The position numbers and the translations under genes are program-made. This document shows positions 25,925 to 35,205 of a stretch of DNA of 48,595 nt, piece by piece. Where the stretch lies: assembly GCF_900142015.1 (NCBI RefSeq), contig NZ_FQZN01000038.1, positions 1-48,595 on the forward strand. The letters run 5' to 3'. The stretch is from Bacteroides stercorirosoris. GTDB taxonomy: Bacteria; Bacteroidota; Bacteroidia; Bacteroidales; Bacteroidaceae. Each line of letters begins with the position of its first letter. The first letter of the stretch is position 1. The notes below the pieces were generated by a model. That model did not search any database and was not told the origin of the DNA. It was given only the letters and a program-made list of their open reading frames with translations.

Positions 25925-25957
25925 TTCAAATTAAAAATTAGAAATTAAAAATTAGAA
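25925..25957. repeat. Short AT direct repeat before metK
   Basis: AAATTAAAAATTAG occurs twice in tandem directly upstream of the metK start codon, giving an unstructured A/U-rich leader end. Such leaders are common in Bacteroides, where Shine-Dalgarno sites are weak. Confidence 0.6.
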
Positions 25958-26018
25958 AATGAAGGCAGTAGAGATAAATGTGAGTAGAAGCATCAGCACG
26001 GAGCCGTCAGAAAAGGAT

Positions 26019-26070
26019 GTTGTTTTAGCATTTTTTTCTGTGGTTGCAAGCTACTCAAATCTTTCCACAT
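26019..26070 (-). promoter_or_regulatory. SAM-II-like riboswitch aptamer in the metK leader
   Basis: Reading the minus strand, P1 is TGTGG (26069-26065) pairing with CCACA (26043-26039). The loop carries GATTTGA and then TTGCAA directly before the 3' side of P1. The 3' tail carries GCTAAAA (26028-26022). SAM-II aptamers have the order P1, AUUUrA, UUGCAA, P1', then GCUAAAA, with the loop and tail forming a pseudoknot. Here ATTT can pair with AAAT, and TAGC with GCTA. The aptamer starts about 8 bases after the predicted start site and ends about 95 bases before the metK ATG. Identification is by eye. Confidence 0.75.
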
Positions 26071-26084
26071 TCATTTTTCGGGTG

Positions 26085-26092
26085 CAAAGATA
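26085..26092 (-). promoter_or_regulatory. metK -7 element (TATCTTTG)
   Basis: TATCTTTG on the minus strand would start transcription near 26078, immediately before the SAM-II-like aptamer. Confidence 0.7.
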
Positions 26093-26146
26093 AAGGTTTT
26101 CTCAGGAAATAGCATATAAATAAGAAAGCATTAACATTATATTAGC

Positions 26147-26181
26147 AAAAGAAGTGCGCCGATATCCCATCGCCGCACTTC
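26147..26181 (-). terminator. Terminator of the susC-susD-phosphatase unit
   Basis: A perfect 8-bp stem GAAGTGCG/CGCACTTC (26151-26158, 26174-26181) with inner pairing is followed on the minus strand by TTTT. It lies 42 bases beyond the phosphatase stop. Confidence 0.75.
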
Positions 26182-26222
26182 CCAGTTTGTAATCTCTATA
26201 TTGTTAACTTAAAAACGATTCT

Positions 26223-27506
26223 TTATTTCAGCAGGTTCCGGTAGTAGCTCTCCACGTCGCTCCACTTATAGAACGGGAACATATCCGTCTGCACCGGAAT
26301 ATGCACTTCGTGCTCATTGTGCATGATCTTCACCAGGATATCGTCCGGACTTCCCTTTTCATTCCGGAAGAACGCAATCTGAACATTAGCGGCCATCGGA
26401 ACGACTTTAAAGTCACTCCACACTTTATACACCTCGTAAGGATCGTCAACGGCAACGTTGCAGTTCTCAATATGCATCAATGCAACCAAAGGTATCACAT
26501 TGCCGTCATGACCGAAACGGAGAGTGGCCGCTATACCGCCTTTCCGGATAGCCTCATCGGCACTGTCCAGGATATTCTGCAACAGCGACTTCGCATTGGC
26601 TACCACAATTCCCTTTCCATCGGCATGGTTGGCATTGCCCACATAGAAACGGTAGTTGATGCACTGCCACAAGTCGAACAGTTCCTGCGGTTCAAACAGG
26701 TCGTAAAAAGATACCTGCGTCTCCGCATTCTGCATATCACTGGCTATCCAATACATACCCCACATCACTTCCTTAGGGTTCACCTTCTTCAGAATGAAAC
26801 GTTTGTCCTTGAACAGCGAAGCAACCAGCCTGTCGGGATTCGTATGGGCATCCTCAAACTTCCTGTATTCCTCAGCCCACGGACCATCGTGTGAAGAAGT
26901 AAAGCGATTGGATTCGTCCGTATGATAGTTCAGATAGTCCATATACTTCTGGCTGGCTTCATAAGATATGCGCAAGTCGGGGTTCAACTCTTTCAGACGG
27001 TCACCAAAAGCCACCATACTCATCGCGCAACGCAACACCACCGTAGAACGGGCGGAAATAGAGGCATTGCCCTTAAATGCTTCGGGAAATGCAGCATACA
27101 TCCGCTCTGCAATGCCCCGGTGCTGCCTGACACCCAACGGAGTCAAATCGCCGCCATGCCCTTCGGCTTCTTCCCATACCTTCAGCAAACGCTGGTAAGC
27201 ATCTTCTCCCAAATCAGAAAGGGCGCCTTCGCGATGTGCCTCCTCGAAAAGGTCGATCAACCATTTATAGTCGCGGTCTGCAATCAGATAGCGGGAACCG
27301 TGCCGGCCGTAATGACTTACATAAAACGGCTTATAGCCTTTGGGAGCCCGGGTCTGCGGAGCAAAATCAAGCGGATAGGCCCAATAGACTCCACCCGTCT
27401 TCTCAATGGTGGAGAACATCTCTTCTTTGGACGTCTGCGCCCCCAGGGGGATGCAGCACATCCACATCATAGTACATAGCAGTACTTGCTTCAGTTTCAG
27501 TCTCAT
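26223..27506 (-). CDS. Histidine acid phosphatase, MINPP/phytase type
   Basis: The protein has 427 residues with a signal peptide (about 1-24, ending LGAQ). The branch-2 histidine phosphatase motif RHGSR is at 68-72 (nucleophile His69), and the HD proton-donor motif is His333-Asp334 (LRFGHDGN). Relatives in gut Bacteroides dephosphorylate inositol hexakisphosphate, so a phytase-like role is likely but unproven. The gene follows the susD-like gene by 7 bases. The outer-membrane pair may therefore import the phosphatase's substrate or product. The terminator downstream closes the unit. Confidence 0.85.
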   Translation of the reverse strand: MRLKLKQVLLCTMMWMCCIPLGAQTSKEEMFSTIEKTGGVYWAYPLDFAPQTRAPKGYKPFYVSHYGRHGSRYLIADRDYKWLIDLFEEAHREGALSDLGEDAYQRLLKVWEEAEGHGGDLTPLGVRQHRGIAERMYAAFPEAFKGNASISARSTVVLRCAMSMVAFGDRLKELNPDLRISYEASQKYMDYLNYHTDESNRFTSSHDGPWAEEYRKFEDAHTNPDRLVASLFKDKRFILKKVNPKEVMWGMYWIASDMQNAETQVSFYDLFEPQELFDLWQCINYRFYVGNANHADGKGIVVANAKSLLQNILDSADEAIRKGGIAATLRFGHDGNVIPLVALMHIENCNVAVDDPYEVYKVWSDFKVVPMAANVQIAFFRNEKGSPDDILVKIMHNEHEVHIPVQTDMFPFYKWSDVESYYRNLLK

Positions 27507-27513
27507 TCTATTC

Positions 27514-29211
27514 TTAATTTATTTGTTTATAGCCGTCATTTTGTTTCAATGCCGGATTATTCGTCAGTTCGCTTTCCGGAATCGGGAACAGTTTATATTT
27601 GTCATCCACGTCTTCTCCCAGACGGGCACCGTTCTTCCAGTCCCAGTTATTTCCCTTCGTGTATTTACCGAAACGGATTAAGTCGGTACGCCTTGTCAGT
27701 TCGGATGCCAGTTCTTTCTGGCGCTCGCTCAGGATAAAGTCTAAGGAGAGTTCATTGAGTCCGATTTCTCCCGAAACATCGGAACGGACACCGGCCTTCG
27801 CATACTTGCCGGACATATATGCCCTTGCCCTGATTTCATTGACATAGCCCAGTGCCTCAGCATCCGTGCCATTTGCACCGCGCAAGATGGCTTCGGCTGC
27901 CATCAGGTAGGCGTCTGCCGTACGGAACAACGGGAAATCAATAGAAGTATAAGCGTCTCCCGAAGCGCACAACTGGTCGTCTTTCGTCACATTTCTCCAT
28001 TTGATATAGCCATAGCCACACGTAAAGGTACTGGTCATGTTCAGTTCCGAATCCCAGGTTTCTTTCACCTGGTTGGGAAGGGCGGTCATGAACTGGGCAC
28101 GCTTATCTTTCTTTCCGTTGCCCCAGGTGTCATTCACATCGAAAGCCACATCATCCGCATCAAAAGCATCCACCAGCGTCATCTTGGCACGGACATTGCC
28201 CCAGCCTCTCGAACCTATACCGGTCTTGTACAGCTCATCCATCGGACCGTTCACGAAAGCTTTCACGTAGAAGTTCGTTCCAGCTGAACTTTGGGCACGT
28301 TGCCCGTCCTGCACCAAACCCCAGATGATTTCCCGGCAAGTCTTGTTGTCGGCCAGGAAGATTTCACGATAATCGGAGGCCAGCGGATAATGCCCGTCTG
28401 TAATGACTTTCTTCGCATAGGTGTAGGCATCCTGATATTTATTCTCGTTAATCCAGGATTCCGCATTCAGATACATACGGGCGAGCAGGAACCAACCGGC
28501 CACGCGGTCAATCCGGCCATACTCATTTCCTCCGGGTGCTTTCAGTTCGTTCTCGATGGCCAGAAGTTCGCTTTCCGCATACTCAAAAATCTCTTTACGG
28601 GTGTACTGGACGGGGATTTCCTTCACACCCGTATATTCGTCCACGTAGGGCACGGAACCGAATAAGTCGCAAAGCATGGAGTAGCAATAGGCACGTATGA
28701 ACCGCGCTTCGGCCCGGTAGCTGACATACTCGTCCTTCATCTCTTCCCAAAGACCTCTACTCTGCAATTTTCCTTCCGTACATTCGCGCAACAGTTCGTT
28801 GCAGTAAGCTATGCTCATATAAAGCCGCTGGTAAGTCCAGGTGACAACCGAGGCATTAGAGGCATCCCATTGCAGATTCAGGCACTTGCGCAGGCCGTTA
28901 GAAGAAGAAGGCATCAGGAAGTTGTCCGTACTCATCTCCTGCAAGTAGAACAACAGACGCACATAGCCGGAATATCCTTCATTGGCGCCTTCCAGGTCAC
29001 CGTCACCGCCGTCACCGCCCTTTTGTCCGGTCAGGATCAGAGATGAATAGCACTTTGCCAACACGCCCGTATAGCCGTCCTTAGTCTTATATACCTGGTC
29101 GCTTACCAACTGATTATTGTCCAATGGCATGGTATCGAGGTCACCCAGACACGAAGTCAGACACGTGACCAAGAGAAATAGATTGAATGAATAGAGAATT
29201 ATCTTTTTCAT
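27514..29211 (-). CDS. SusD/RagB-like nutrient-binding lipoprotein
   Basis: The protein has 565 residues. A lipobox (Cys21 in CLTSC) is followed by the SusD N-terminal pattern (DLDTMPLDNNQLVSDQVYKTKDGYTGVLAKCYSSL) and TPR-like helices (EARFIRAYCYSMLCDLFGSVPYVDE). The C-terminus ends in the usual ELTNNPALKQNDGY. It caps the partner SusC-like transporter on the cell surface and binds ligand. Its stop lies 7 bases from the phosphatase start; 22 bases separate it from the susC-like gene. Confidence 0.95.
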   Translation of the reverse strand: MKKIILYSFNLFLLVTCLTSCLGDLDTMPLDNNQLVSDQVYKTKDGYTGVLAKCYSSLILTGQKGGDGGDGDLEGANEGYSGYVRLLFYLQEMSTDNFLMPSSSNGLRKCLNLQWDASNASVVTWTYQRLYMSIAYCNELLRECTEGKLQSRGLWEEMKDEYVSYRAEARFIRAYCYSMLCDLFGSVPYVDEYTGVKEIPVQYTRKEIFEYAESELLAIENELKAPGGNEYGRIDRVAGWFLLARMYLNAESWINENKYQDAYTYAKKVITDGHYPLASDYREIFLADNKTCREIIWGLVQDGQRAQSSAGTNFYVKAFVNGPMDELYKTGIGSRGWGNVRAKMTLVDAFDADDVAFDVNDTWGNGKKDKRAQFMTALPNQVKETWDSELNMTSTFTCGYGYIKWRNVTKDDQLCASGDAYTSIDFPLFRTADAYLMAAEAILRGANGTDAEALGYVNEIRARAYMSGKYAKAGVRSDVSGEIGLNELSLDFILSERQKELASELTRRTDLIRFGKYTKGNNWDWKNGARLGEDVDDKYKLFPIPESELTNNPALKQNDGYKQIN

Positions 29212-29233
29212 ATAGCGTAGTTTTTTTAATCTG

Positions 29234-32209
29234 TTAGAAACTTAAATTAGCACTTAATGAGAATACGCGTGGACGGGGATATATTTCCTTATCGATGCCA
29301 CTGTAGATTTCCGGGTCGATGCCGGAATAACCGGTAAACGTAGCCACGTTCTGAACGCCGAAGGTCAGTCGCAACGAGCTTGAGTTATCCCAAAGTTTCT
29401 TGAAAGTGTAACCCAGCGAGATGTTATCAATCCGGAAGAAGTTTCCTTTCTCCAGGAAATAGTCCGAATAGAGCTGCTGGTTCTGGAAACCTGTATCTTT
29501 GGTTCTGCGCAGGATATTCGAGAAGTTGCCCTGGTCGCTATAAACAGACTGCACGTATTGGTCGGCAGCGATGTAGTTGTAGACGTAATTACCGAAAGCG
29601 CCGTGTCCACTGATGGCAAAATCCCAGTTCTTATAACTCAGCTGGGTACTGAATCCCAGATAGGATTCGGGAAGTGCGCTCTTGTTGGTGGCATACTTGG
29701 TTTCCGTTGCCGATACAGAGCCGTCGGGCTGCACATATTGGCCTTCTATCGGTTTGCCGTTATCATCGTATGCTTGTTTTGCCAGATAGAAAGTGTAGGG
29801 ACGTTCGCCCACCATGAACACCTGCACCGTCTTGCCCGTGCCTGAGATGGCTCCGGTCTGCACAAAGTTAGCTTCCGAGTCCACCACATTCAGCTTCGTG
29901 ATTTTCGAGTCGTTCCAGGTGTAGTTCATACCTACCGTCCACTTCCAGTCCTTTGTATGCACCGGCACTGCGTTGATGGAGAATTCAAGTCCTTTATTAT
30001 CCATCTCGCCGATGTTCGTGGTGATTACAGAAGAGTAATTGGTTCCCGAAATAACAGGGATGGTATTCAGCAAATCTTTGGTATGGCGCTGGTAATAGTC
30101 CACAGAACCATAGATGCGGTTACTGAGGAAACCATAATCCAGTCCGATGTTATAAGTTTCGGTGGTCTCCCACTTGATGTCAGAGTCGTAACCATTCGGA
30201 CGATAGGTATTGTACCACTTATCGCCAAACTGATAGCAGGACTCAGGATAAGATACCGTAAAGGTAGTCATGTAGGGATAATCGTTCAGGATATCCTGTT
30301 GTCCGGTCTGTCCGTAGCTTAGGCGCAATTTCAAGTCAGACAGCACGTCCGAATCCCTCAGAAAAGCCTCCTGGCTGATTTTCCACCCCAATGCCACGGA
30401 GGGGAACAATCCCCAACGGTTGCCCTTTGCAAAACGGGAGGAAGCATCCGAACGAAGCGTGGCGGTTATCATATAACGGTTGTCATACGAGTAATTCAGA
30501 CGGCCGTAGAACGAAAGCAGATAATACTCCGACTCATAATGATTGGGAGAAAAGAGTTCTTTTCCTTCCGGAGAGAAGGTAGTAGCGTCGAACTTCTTCC
30601 AGAAATGCTGCCAGCCATATCCGCCCATCGCACTGAAGTTGTGTTTCTCATTGAACACGTGCGAATAGTTGGCATATAAGTCCAACAGATAATTCCGCTT
30701 GTTCTGCTTGGAGTCGTACACAAGTCCCGTACCGTCCTTCATGTTAGAAGTGTACATCATACCGGCCATTTCGGGCACTTCCTTCGAATATTTGCTTGTC
30801 AGCACATCATATCCCAGATTCATGTTCAGTTGCAAGTCTTCAAGGTGATGCACCTTATAATTGAAAGATGCATTGCCGATAGAACGCGTCACCTTATTAC
30901 GGATATCCTGCAAGTCAAGTTGCGCCACAGGGTTATCCGTCTGGATAGCCATAGGAGAATTGCCGTTCATCCAGATGAAATAGCCCAGTCCGGGGTCGGT
31001 AGCCGATGTGGCACTTCCGGTCTTGACGGGACGCGTGGGGTCATAACGGAGCGCGTTGTTCACTACGCTTTCATCGACTTTCTTATTATTCTCATAAGAC
31101 ACTTTCAGGTTCAGGTCTACCGTGAGGTGCTTATCAAAGAATTTGGGAGAGACGCCGCCGTTGAATGTAAATCTCTCATAGTTGTTGGTGCGTACGACAC
31201 CGTTCTGGTTGGTATATCCCACAGAAACACGATAAGGAGCATTCTGTTTCACCTTGCCCGAAACGGAGAAGTTGTGTTCCTGTCCGAAAGCAGTCCGATA
31301 AATCTCGTCCTGCCAGTCTGTGGATGCAGTGCCCAGAGTCACGGAAGACGGCACTCCGGATACGGTAGGCACAAACTGGCGGAATTCATCGGCAGAGAGA
31401 ATGTCCAGCGTTTCCGTAACCGTACTCACCGACAGATTGGTTGAATAATTAAAGCGCAGATTGGTATCGGCTCCTTTCTTCGTAGTGATGACAATCACAC
31501 CATTCGAAGCACGTGAACCGTAAATGGCAGTAGCCGAAGCGTCTTTCAGCACTGTAAACGTCTCTATGTCATCCGGGTTGATACCACCGATAACATTGCC
31601 GCCGCCTTCGATAGTAGAGTTATCCACAGGCACACCGTCAATCACAATCAGCGGGTCGTTGGAGGCGGACAGGGAAGCGCCGCTTCTGATGCGGATGGTG
31701 GCACCCGTACCCGGAGCACCCGAACTGGACACCACATTCACTCCCGGCACTTTACCTACCAAAGCGTCCTGGGCCGTTGTGCGCAGTCCTTTATTAAAAT
31801 CATCCGGTTTGATGGCAGTCACCGAACCCGTCGCGTCCGATTTCTTCACGCTTCCGTAACCGATGACAACTACATCTTCAAGCATCTCACTATCTTCCGT
31901 CATCACAATTTTCATGTTGGCGGAGGCGGGTTTTTCTACGTTTTTATAACCTATGTATGTAATAAGCAAAACTGCGTCGGGACTCGTGACTGAAAGCGTA
32001 AAATTACCGTCCACGTCACTAATCGTTCCGTTCGACGTCCCCTTTTCCAAAACATTCGCTCCAATAATAGGCAGATTATCCTTATCGAGGATATTACCTT
32101 TCACAACCGTTTTCTGTGCAGCAACATTCACACTGAAAACCAAAGCAAACAGTACCCAAACATACCGCCACCTACTTCCAAAAGTTTCCGGATTTTTCTT
32201 GTTCTTCAT
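29234..32209 (-). CDS. SusC/RagA-like TonB-dependent outer membrane transporter
   Basis: The protein has 991 residues. A signal peptide (about 1-31) is followed by a carboxypeptidase-like domain (35-102; NILDKDNLPIIGANVLEKG). A TonB-box-like EDVVVIGYGSVKK lies at 111-123, then a plug (about 125-240; RGSASxSASNDPLIVIDGVP-type core) and a 22-strand barrel ending in FSLSANLSF. It forms the import pore paired with the SusD-like lipoprotein. The linked phosphatase suggests phosphorylated ligands such as inositol phosphates rather than a plain glycan, because no glycoside hydrolase lies in this unit. Confidence 0.96.
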   Translation of the reverse strand: MKNKKNPETFGSRWRYVWVLFALVFSVNVAAQKTVVKGNILDKDNLPIIGANVLEKGTSNGTISDVDGNFTLSVTSPDAVLLITYIGYKNVEKPASANMKIVMTEDSEMLEDVVVIGYGSVKKSDATGSVTAIKPDDFNKGLRTTAQDALVGKVPGVNVVSSSGAPGTGATIRIRSGASLSASNDPLIVIDGVPVDNSTIEGGGNVIGGINPDDIETFTVLKDASATAIYGSRASNGVIVITTKKGADTNLRFNYSTNLSVSTVTETLDILSADEFRQFVPTVSGVPSSVTLGTASTDWQDEIYRTAFGQEHNFSVSGKVKQNAPYRVSVGYTNQNGVVRTNNYERFTFNGGVSPKFFDKHLTVDLNLKVSYENNKKVDESVVNNALRYDPTRPVKTGSATSATDPGLGYFIWMNGNSPMAIQTDNPVAQLDLQDIRNKVTRSIGNASFNYKVHHLEDLQLNMNLGYDVLTSKYSKEVPEMAGMMYTSNMKDGTGLVYDSKQNKRNYLLDLYANYSHVFNEKHNFSAMGGYGWQHFWKKFDATTFSPEGKELFSPNHYESEYYLLSFYGRLNYSYDNRYMITATLRSDASSRFAKGNRWGLFPSVALGWKISQEAFLRDSDVLSDLKLRLSYGQTGQQDILNDYPYMTTFTVSYPESCYQFGDKWYNTYRPNGYDSDIKWETTETYNIGLDYGFLSNRIYGSVDYYQRHTKDLLNTIPVISGTNYSSVITTNIGEMDNKGLEFSINAVPVHTKDWKWTVGMNYTWNDSKITKLNVVDSEANFVQTGAISGTGKTVQVFMVGERPYTFYLAKQAYDDNGKPIEGQYVQPDGSVSATETKYATNKSALPESYLGFSTQLSYKNWDFAISGHGAFGNYVYNYIAADQYVQSVYSDQGNFSNILRRTKDTGFQNQQLYSDYFLEKGNFFRIDNISLGYTFKKLWDNSSSLRLTFGVQNVATFTGYSGIDPEIYSGIDKEIYPRPRVFSLSANLSF

Positions 32210-32242
32210 AATAGTTTTTAATTAGTTAAATTATATGTGTAA

Positions 32243-32265
32243 CAAAGGTATCATGTGACTCACAT
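32243..32265 (-). promoter_or_regulatory. susC promoter (-7 TACCTTTG) with adjacent palindrome
   Basis: TACCTTTG on the minus strand (32250-32243) lies 33 bases ahead of the susC-like gene. Directly upstream of it is the palindrome ATGTGA-C-TCACAT (32253-32265), placed between the -7 and -33 regions. That position suits a repressor or activator site. A second TACCTTTG lies at 32335-32342. Confidence 0.6.
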
Positions 32266-32482
32266 CATACATTCAATTCATTCAAGGTTAACTGCATCTC
32301 AAATGGTATGAGAATCAGTTATGAGTTATGGAAGCAAAGGTAGTTTCAATGATAGCGCAGCACAACCACACGATATGAAAAAGTAAGTAAATCAAGAAAG
32401 GAATAGAGAGTAAACCTCTACTTATCAGAATATTAAGTTTTGGCAGCAAAAAATTAAAAGTAAGCTCAGAGGAAGTATAAAA

Positions 32483-34111
32483 CTACAGTTTCTGTACCTG
32501 AACAGCCAAGTCCTTGCCCGGAACGATGGCTTTATTCCTCATTTTCATCCGGTAATTATAAACTGTCTGAAGTGAATAATGGAGGAAGTTGGCAATCTTT
32601 GAATTATCATTGATCCCCAAACGTATGAGAGCATATATACGCAGTTCCGGGGTCAGCAGTTCACCCTCTTTGAGCTGCACGTGCTCTTCCTCTTTCAGCA
32701 GGGCATTGAACGCCTCTACGAAATTAGGGAAGATAGAAAGGAAGATCGTATCGAACTTGCTGATAAAAAGCTTGAAGTCCTCGGAAGTGGAAGATTGTCC
32801 GCGGAGCACCTTCGATATGTCGGCCATAGAACCCGTATTGGCTATTTTCAGCAATGCTTTGCGGCTATTCTCCTGCTTATAGATGTATTCGGAACAAATG
32901 TTGAATAACAGGCCGATGTATTCCTCCTTGATATGGTTTGACTCCTGAATCTGTTCGTTCATCCGGGTCAGATTCTCAGCCATTTCCTGCAAACGCAGGT
33001 TCTGTTCGGCCAACGATTGCTTCACTTTCAGCAGTTTACTGTTTTTCTTACGGATAAAGAAGAAAGCGGAAATCAAAGTGACTACCAACAGCAACAGCAC
33101 CATAAGGAATATAAGCACCCTGTTTTCATCAGCCCTGATACGGGCATCGTTGGCAGCCTGGATAATGGGAAGATACTCCGCAATATCGACAAAGCGATAA
33201 CGGGCTTTCCCGAAATTCACGTCCTCCAGTGAGCAGGAGATGTAGTTGTAAGCCCTCGCAATGTCTCCTTCCTGAAAAAGAAGTATCGCCAGGCGCTGCA
33301 AAGACATATAGACTTTCTTGGCATTGGCAATGTCAGTCAACGAAGACAAGATAAGATAATGTCTTGCCCGCAATGTATCTTGCTTGCCCAGATACAATTC
33401 CGCCAGCAGATACTCCATCCTCGCCCTGTCCGGATTGTCCTCCGTGCTTTGGTTGTAATAGTCCTCCAGAAGCCGGATGGCCTCATCCCACTGCCCGGAC
33501 ATACTTAAACGCCCGCACTTATTGGTGATGTAACTGGAAGATTGCGGTTCGCTTATGGCAATCAGCGTGTCTTTATAAGCCCTTATCTTCTGCCAGGCCA
33601 ATCGTTTTCCGGCATCATCTATCGCTTCGTTATAGCAGGACAAGTAAATGGTATGATACAGGTAGTAGAAATACGTGTCTTTCTTCACACTTTCCGTCCG
33701 TTTCACCCTGCCGAGCATGATCAGCGCATTTTCATGCTTCCCCATCTTGTTCATCACATCGGCTACATTCATTACTCCCTGGTTGACAAGCTCTTCATCT
33801 TTCAGCTTTTCCGCCAGTTGCAGCCTCTCCTTTGCGATAATCATAGCCGTATCAATGCGGTATGAACGATACTTGGTGAACAGGTTGCCCAATATATCAA
33901 ACCTGAGTTTATCGTCTTCCGCATAGTCCAGCATCCGGCGGAAATCAGCTATTTCTTTCTCTACTTTTTGCCGATAGACCTCACGTTGCTCAATCATCTT
34001 ATCCAGTTTCAAGAGCAGGGCATCATCTGTTTTGTCCGCAGCCGACAGGCCGGAACAGGAACAAGCGCAAAAGCAGATACAGAATAAAATAAAAACAGAA
34101 TATCTGAACAT
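32483..34111 (-). CDS. Membrane-anchored TPR regulator (DUF6377-like) of the susC unit
   Basis: The protein has 542 residues from the ATG at 34111; the open frame reaches 34219, but the -7 box at 34139-34146 supports the later start. A hydrophobic signal with Cys17/Cys19 is followed by a coiled segment (LLKLDKMIEQREVYRQKVEKEIADFRRML) typical of these regulators, and TPR helices (about 60-300). A membrane helix (about 330-350) and a coiled coil lead to an HTH near the C-terminus (ELRIYALIRLGINDNSKIANFLHYSLQTVYNYRMKMRNK). It lies 273 bp upstream of the susC-like gene on the same strand and is its probable regulator. Confidence 0.8.
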   Translation of the reverse strand: MFRYSVFILFCICFCACSCSGLSAADKTDDALLLKLDKMIEQREVYRQKVEKEIADFRRMLDYAEDDKLRFDILGNLFTKYRSYRIDTAMIIAKERLQLAEKLKDEELVNQGVMNVADVMNKMGKHENALIMLGRVKRTESVKKDTYFYYLYHTIYLSCYNEAIDDAGKRLAWQKIRAYKDTLIAISEPQSSSYITNKCGRLSMSGQWDEAIRLLEDYYNQSTEDNPDRARMEYLLAELYLGKQDTLRARHYLILSSLTDIANAKKVYMSLQRLAILLFQEGDIARAYNYISCSLEDVNFGKARYRFVDIAEYLPIIQAANDARIRADENRVLIFLMVLLLLVVTLISAFFFIRKKNSKLLKVKQSLAEQNLRLQEMAENLTRMNEQIQESNHIKEEYIGLLFNICSEYIYKQENSRKALLKIANTGSMADISKVLRGQSSTSEDFKLFISKFDTIFLSIFPNFVEAFNALLKEEEHVQLKEGELLTPELRIYALIRLGINDNSKIANFLHYSLQTVYNYRMKMRNKAIVPGKDLAVQVQKL

Positions 34112-34138
34112 CAGACTACAGGTTAATATACTTCGAAA

Positions 34139-34146
34139 CAAAGATA
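34139..34146 (-). promoter_or_regulatory. Candidate -7 element of the susC-unit regulator (TATCTTTG)
   Basis: TATCTTTG on the minus strand lies 27 bases ahead of the ATG at 34111 and fixes that start. Confidence 0.65.
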
Positions 34147-34202
34147 TGGATTTTTTCTCTACAACAATTCCCGTATTGCCTTTTTTAGTAAGCCGGAAAC
34201 AG

Positions 34203-35189
34203 CTATTTCTTATTGCCAACCTTAATCAGCACCATCCCGATAGCTATCCACAGCAACTCGCGGAGGCGGGTGATCAGTCCCACATACACACCCAATGCCG
34301 CAGACATGTGCAATCCGTCCACAGCCAATGCCAGCCCGCCTTCACGCGCACCCAGCTGCATAGGGAAGAAGAATATCAGATTGCTGAACAAGGAAGAGAA
34401 AGACAATATCAGCACACAGTCCCACCAGCTGACGTCCAGCGTAAAGACACTCAGAATAATGTAGATTTCGAGGCTGGAAAATACGCGCGCGAAGAGTTCC
34501 AGCAATAACGAGCTATAAAAGGTAACCTTATGCTGGCTATGCAGCAGAGCAATCTGGCTGTCTATCTGTTCCAACGTGCCTTTTTGGGTGGTGATGAAAC
34601 GACGCGCCCACTTCTTCACAAACGGAACCTTTTGCAGAAAGAGAAAGGTTTTCAGCGTCATCCCGTTCTTATAGCCACGGGAAAAGAAATAGATAGCCAA
34701 CAGGCAGAAAGCAGCCACGACAGAAAGCAGCACAGCCATGAAAGCATTTACAGGATACAGGGCTATATAGAGGAAGATGGAAAGGAACCAAAACCAGAAA
34801 TGAGAAAAGATGTGCATCATCACATACAGGATGACGGAGGAAGTGGCTTTGCTGACACCGACATATGGAGTCAGTTCCATAATCCTGTATGGCTCGCCAC
34901 CCATCAGTCCGCCGGGCGTGGCATAGTTAATGGCAAAACCTGTGATGGATAATTTACAGACTGTCCAGAAGGGAACGCGGTATTTACGGTCATCCCTGAT
35001 TATCAGATACCAGGAACAGGTGTTTATCAGGTAAACAAAGAACCACAACAGCATGATCACAGGAAACCAGAAGCCTACACGTTTCAGGTTCTCCCAGGTG
35101 TCGGAGTAATCCATATCCATCGTGCAGAGCATGACGGCAATGGCAAGTATACCGAAAAGCAGGAATAAGTTGCGGAGTTTATTCTTCAT
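34203..35189 (-). CDS. Flippase-like / lysylphosphatidylglycerol synthase TM-region membrane protein
   Basis: The protein has 328 residues from the ATG at 35189. It has about eight membrane helices and the UPF0104-type pattern (YATPGGLMGGEPYRIMELTPYVGVSKATSSVILYV and a late LGAREGGLALAVDGL). The frame continues upstream to 35324, but that part is the translated 22-bp array and is very unlikely to be protein. The family includes lipid flippase-like and aminoacyl-phospholipid transfer proteins. No catalytic synthase domain is fused here. It is the last gene of the ftsX-uppP-truB-queA-folK cluster. Confidence 0.8.
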   Translation of the reverse strand: MKNKLRNLFLLFGILAIAVMLCTMDMDYSDTWENLKRVGFWFPVIMLLWFFVYLINTCSWYLIIRDDRKYRVPFWTVCKLSITGFAINYATPGGLMGGEPYRIMELTPYVGVSKATSSVILYVMMHIFSHFWFWFLSIFLYIALYPVNAFMAVLLSVVAAFCLLAIYFFSRGYKNGMTLKTFLFLQKVPFVKKWARRFITTQKGTLEQIDSQIALLHSQHKVTFYSSLLLELFARVFSSLEIYIILSVFTLDVSWWDCVLILSFSSLFSNLIFFFPMQLGAREGGLALAVDGLHMSAALGVYVGLITRLRELLWIAIGMVLIKVGNKK

Positions 35190-35205
35190 TGTTACTTCAT
35201 TTACA

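Noticed and set aside
32253..32265. CRP/FNR-type binding site (TGTGA...TCACA)
   Set aside because: The spacing between half-sites is 1 base, not the 6 expected for CRP, and Bacteroides lacks classical CRP control of susC genes. It is kept only as an unnamed palindrome.
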